DNA of 15,297 nt from Candidatus Hydrogenedens sp. (lineage in GTDB: Bacteria > Hydrogenedentota > Hydrogenedentia > Hydrogenedentales > Hydrogenedentaceae), in the NCBI GenBank assembly GCA_020216745.1, contig JAIWNQ010000278.1, forward strand, positions 1 to 15,297, written 5' to 3'. Below, piece after piece: positions 13,013 to 15,297 of this stretch. A program made the position numbers and the translations under genes. Positions within the stretch are counted from its first letter, which is position 1. Each line of letters starts with the position of its first letter. Under the pieces are notes generated by a model, which was not told the DNA's origin, searched no databases, and worked only from the letters and a program-made list of their open reading frames with translations.

Positions 13013-15297
13013 ATGAAAAACAAACTATCATTTAATCTTCATTCAAAATCTATTGCTAAGTCAGTGTTATTTGTTATTCTTGTATCATTCATGGTGGCTT
13101 TTCATGGTTGGTCTGCAACTACTATAAGCACTATAGAGGAATTGCAAAGCATAGGCAATTCACCTCTATATCCCCTCAATGGTGAATATGAATTAACACA
13201 GGATATTGATGCGTCTGATACCGTTAACTGGAATGGTGGACAAGGTTTTTTGCCCATTGGTTCATTAGCAACGCCATTTACAGGCAGGCTTGACGGTAAA
13301 GGATATAAAATCATTAATTTGTATATTAACCGCCCCTTAACTGATTATATTGGTTTATTAAATAATGTTTCATCAACTGGGATAATAACAAATGTAGTTT
13401 TTGAAAATAGTTCTATTACAGGAAGAAATAATGTAGGTATAATTGCAGGTAGAAACAGTGGAACCATAGAGAAATGTAATACCCAAGGTGGGTCAGTTGT
13501 AGCATCGGAAAATACAGGCGCCCTTGTCGGTTATAATATTGGAAACATACGAAGAAGTTATTCCAACACAACATCCGTAACAGGAACAAACTTTGTAGGT
13601 GGTTTAGTTGGCCGTAATGAAAGCATTGTTGAACAATGTTATTCTATGGGTAGCGTTGTTGGAAATAATAGTGTTGGAGGTTTAGTAGGAGGAAGTGTAG
13701 CCAAACGGGCTTCAATTAGCAGATGTTATTCATACAGTTCAGTTTTAGGTTATGTCTCAAATATTGGAGGTTTAGTTGGCTCCTTTACGTTAAATGGAAA
13801 GATACGATATTCGTATTCAACAGGCTCTGTTGCTGGTGCCTCAAATACAGGAGGATTAATTGGCTATCGTTCTGCAGGATTAGTTCAGTCAAGTTATTGG
13901 AATACTGAGACCTCCGGATGGACAACCTCTGCAGGTGGTACGGGCAAAACAACAGCACAAATGAAACAACAGAATACATATAAAGGCTGGCAATTTGGAA
14001 CTGTTTGGGGAATCGTGGAAAATGTAACATATCCCTATTTCTTGTGGCAATATACTGTGCCTGATGTCGTCGGTTTAACTATAGATGACGCAACTATAAT
14101 ATTAAACAATAACAGTTTTATATTAGGCTCAGTGAGTGAAATATGTAGTTCACTTTTTCCTGCAGGAACAATAGTAGGTCAAGATCCACTCGCAGGAACA
14201 CAATCGCCTCCAGGTAGTCCAGTAAACGTCACTATTTCCACAGGACCGTGTCCCGGCGGAGTTGTACCTTATGTTATAGGTTTATTCTTAACAAATGCAG
14301 AAACAGAAATCATTTCAGCAGGACTTACTGTCGGAAATATCAACTATCAATGTGATAATATTGTTCCAGCAGATAGAGTTATAAGCCAAAACCCACAAGC
14401 CGGTTTGGAGGTTCCCTTAGAAAGCCCGGTTGACTTAATAGTATCAACAGGACCTTGTCTAGTTATTGTCCCAAATGTAACAGGTAAATTCTTGGATGAT
14501 GCAGATGATACGTTGGTTAATGCCGGATTATATACAGGAAATATTCAACAGCAATGTAGTAATACTGTTCCTGCGGGTAAAATTATCAGCCAAAACCCAT
14601 CAGCTGGTACTGAAGTTCCATACGGCAGTTCTGTTGATTTAATTGTTTCTGATGGTCCATGTAATGTTATAGTCCCTAATGTTGTAGGCAAAACCTTAAA
14701 TGATGCGGCAATTGATTTAACCAATGTGGGATTAAATGTAGGAGTAGTTCAATATATATGTGATGACGTAGTTCCTGCTGATAATGTTATAAGTCAGAGT
14801 CCTTTGGCTGGTCAACAGATTCCATACGGCAGTTCTGTAAACCTCGTAGTTTCTTCCGGTCCATGTCCAGAAGGTGAGGGCGTTATTGAAGGGGAAGGTA
14901 TAGTCGAAGGAGAAGGAATAGTTGAAGGGGAAGGTGTTATTGAAGGGGAAGGTGCAGTCGAAGGAGAAGGAACACCGGATATAACTACAGTGCCATACGT
15001 AGTAGGGGAAGAAATCACAATTGCAACATCTGAGATTGAAAATGCTTTGTTAGTAGTTGGAACAATCACAGAAGAATGTAATGACATATATCCTGCAGGA
15101 ACAGTTTTTGACCAGAAACCTCTAGGTGGCGAAATAATTGAGATAGGTAGTTTGGTAAATCTATGGGTTTCAACAGGACCTTGTCCAGAAGGAGAAGGCT
15201 CTACAGAAGGTGCGGTCGAAGGCTCTACCGAAGGTGGAACTGAAGGTTCGATAGAAGGCTCTATTGAAGGTGCGGTCGAAGGCTCTACCGAAGGCGG
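13013..15297 (+). CDS. secreted GLUG-repeat and PASTA-like repeat protein with EGEG linkers (partial, C-terminus off the right edge)
   Basis: The frame is open for 761 codons to the window end. The ATG at 13013 follows a strong AAGGAAGGAG site. A signal peptide with a hydrophobic core (SVLFVILVSFMVAF) likely ends near HGWSA. Residues about 35-340 hold at least six GLUG-type repeats such as NFVGGLVGRNESIVEQCYS, which form beta-helix-like or adhesin surfaces. Four PASTA-like repeats run from residue 349 to about 619, each opening VP-V-G and closing with (S/D)GPC, with a second Cys in mid-repeat. An acidic EGEGVI/EGEGIV linker (about 620-653) leads to a fifth PASTA-like repeat (from 660), then an EGS/EGAV repeat. 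Secretion and cell-surface or extracellular binding are likely. The exact ligand is unknown. Unlike PASTA kinases, no kinase domain or transpeptidase is present in the visible part. Confidence 0.9.
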   Translation, partial: MKNKLSFNLHSKSIAKSVLFVILVSFMVAFHGWSATTISTIEELQSIGNSPLYPLNGEYELTQDIDASDTVNWNGGQGFLPIGSLATPFTGRLDGKGYKIINLYINRPLTDYIGLLNNVSSTGIITNVVFENSSITGRNNVGIIAGRNSGTIEKCNTQGGSVVASENTGALVGYNIGNIRRSYSNTTSVTGTNFVGGLVGRNESIVEQCYSMGSVVGNNSVGGLVGGSVAKRASISRCYSYSSVLGYVSNIGGLVGSFTLNGKIRYSYSTGSVAGASNTGGLIGYRSAGLVQSSYWNTETSGWTTSAGGTGKTTAQMKQQNTYKGWQFGTVWGIVENVTYPYFLWQYTVPDVVGLTIDDATIILNNNSFILGSVSEICSSLFPAGTIVGQDPLAGTQSPPGSPVNVTISTGPCPGGVVPYVIGLFLTNAETEIISAGLTVGNINYQCDNIVPADRVISQNPQAGLEVPLESPVDLIVSTGPCLVIVPNVTGKFLDDADDTLVNAGLYTGNIQQQCSNTVPAGKIISQNPSAGTEVPYGSSVDLIVSDGPCNVIVPNVVGKTLNDAAIDLTNVGLNVGVVQYICDDVVPADNVISQSPLAGQQIPYGSSVNLVVSSGPCPEGEGVIEGEGIVEGEGIVEGEGVIEGEGAVEGEGTPDITTVPYVVGEEITIATSEIENALLVVGTITEECNDIYPAGTVFDQKPLGGEIIEIGSLVNLWVSTGPCPEGEGSTEGAVEGSTEGGTEGSIEGSIEGAVEGSTEG
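14870..14971 (+). repeat. 18-bp in-frame repeat coding for EGEG-x-x linker
   Basis: About five and a half imperfect copies of an 18-bp unit encode the hexapeptide Glu-Gly-Glu-Gly followed by two of Val, Ile or Ala. The linker separates the fourth and fifth PASTA-like repeats. Third-position changes between copies suggest selection on the peptide. Confidence 0.85.
15191..15297 (+). repeat. 60-bp tandem repeat encoding Glu-Gly-Ser/Ala-Val linker, continuing past the window
   Basis: Bases 15206-15234 and 15266-15294 are identical over 29 nt, 60 bp apart, inside a longer similar unit. The peptide reads as EGS, EGA and EGG triplets. Near-identity at DNA level indicates recent duplication, unlike the older EGEG repeat upstream. 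The array is cut by the edge. Confidence 0.8.

Noticed and set aside
14812..15087. Minus-strand ORF rich in Pro-Ser repeats
   Set aside because: It is the antisense shadow of the EGEG linker of the secreted protein and has no start signals.
10460..15297. Functional link between the FHA domain of the activator and the PASTA-like repeats of the secreted protein through a Ser/Thr kinase
   Set aside because: PASTA repeats here are on a secreted protein without a visible kinase domain. Proximity alone does not support it.

Overview
The window is AT-rich bacterial chromosomal DNA with eight complete protein genes and two that run off its ends. The organism cannot be named with certainty. The lipoprotein-type binding protein suggests a bacterium with a lipoprotein-bearing cell envelope. 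The secreted protein with Glu-Gly-Glu-Gly linkers between PASTA-like repeats resembles what I associate with the PVC/Lentisphaerae-Hydrogenedentota neighbourhood. This placement is inference.

Left part (1-5813). A ParA/Soj-type partition ATPase (minus strand, running off the left edge) is divergent from a TrmH/SpoU 2'-O-ribose RNA methyltransferase. Then come a sugar-type ABC substrate-binding lipoprotein, an RbsC-like permease and, directly abutting it, a 764-residue protein with a glycosidase-like middle. No ATPase gene for this transporter is present in the window.

Middle (5814-9749). A minus-strand run reads sat (ATP sulfurylase), a GT4-like glycosyltransferase, then xylB (xylulokinase). 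Xylulokinase converges on the 764-residue gene across a short gap that holds a degenerate 9-bp tandem repeat. The sugar transporter, the putative carbohydrate-active protein and xylulokinase may form one pentose or glycoside use locus, but the sugar itself cannot be read from the sequence.

Regulatory island (about 9750-10460). This is the most interesting part. A near-consensus sigma-54 (-24/-12) promoter on the minus strand (TGGCAT-N5-TTGCT, exact GG-N10-GC spacing) is followed by about 325 nt without a credible ORF. That stretch holds a long 11-bp closing stem, a small hairpin near each end, a nearly G-free stretch, and a textbook intrinsic terminator. Upstream of the promoter, at about -89, -117 and -140, lie three palindromes, two of them identical (TTCCCAAATTGGGAA). 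Immediately beyond, transcribed the other way, is a sigma-54 enhancer-binding protein with FHA, GAF, AAA+ (GAFTGA) and Fis-type HTH domains. The simplest reading is a self-contained module: an FHA-type activator, its binding sites, and a dedicated sigma-54-dependent non-coding RNA.

Right part (12341-15297). About 670 bp of very AT-rich DNA with two possible promoters precedes a secreted protein. That protein has a signal peptide, GLUG repeats, five cysteine-paired PASTA-like repeats and EGEG/EGS linker repeats, and it is cut by the right edge of the window.
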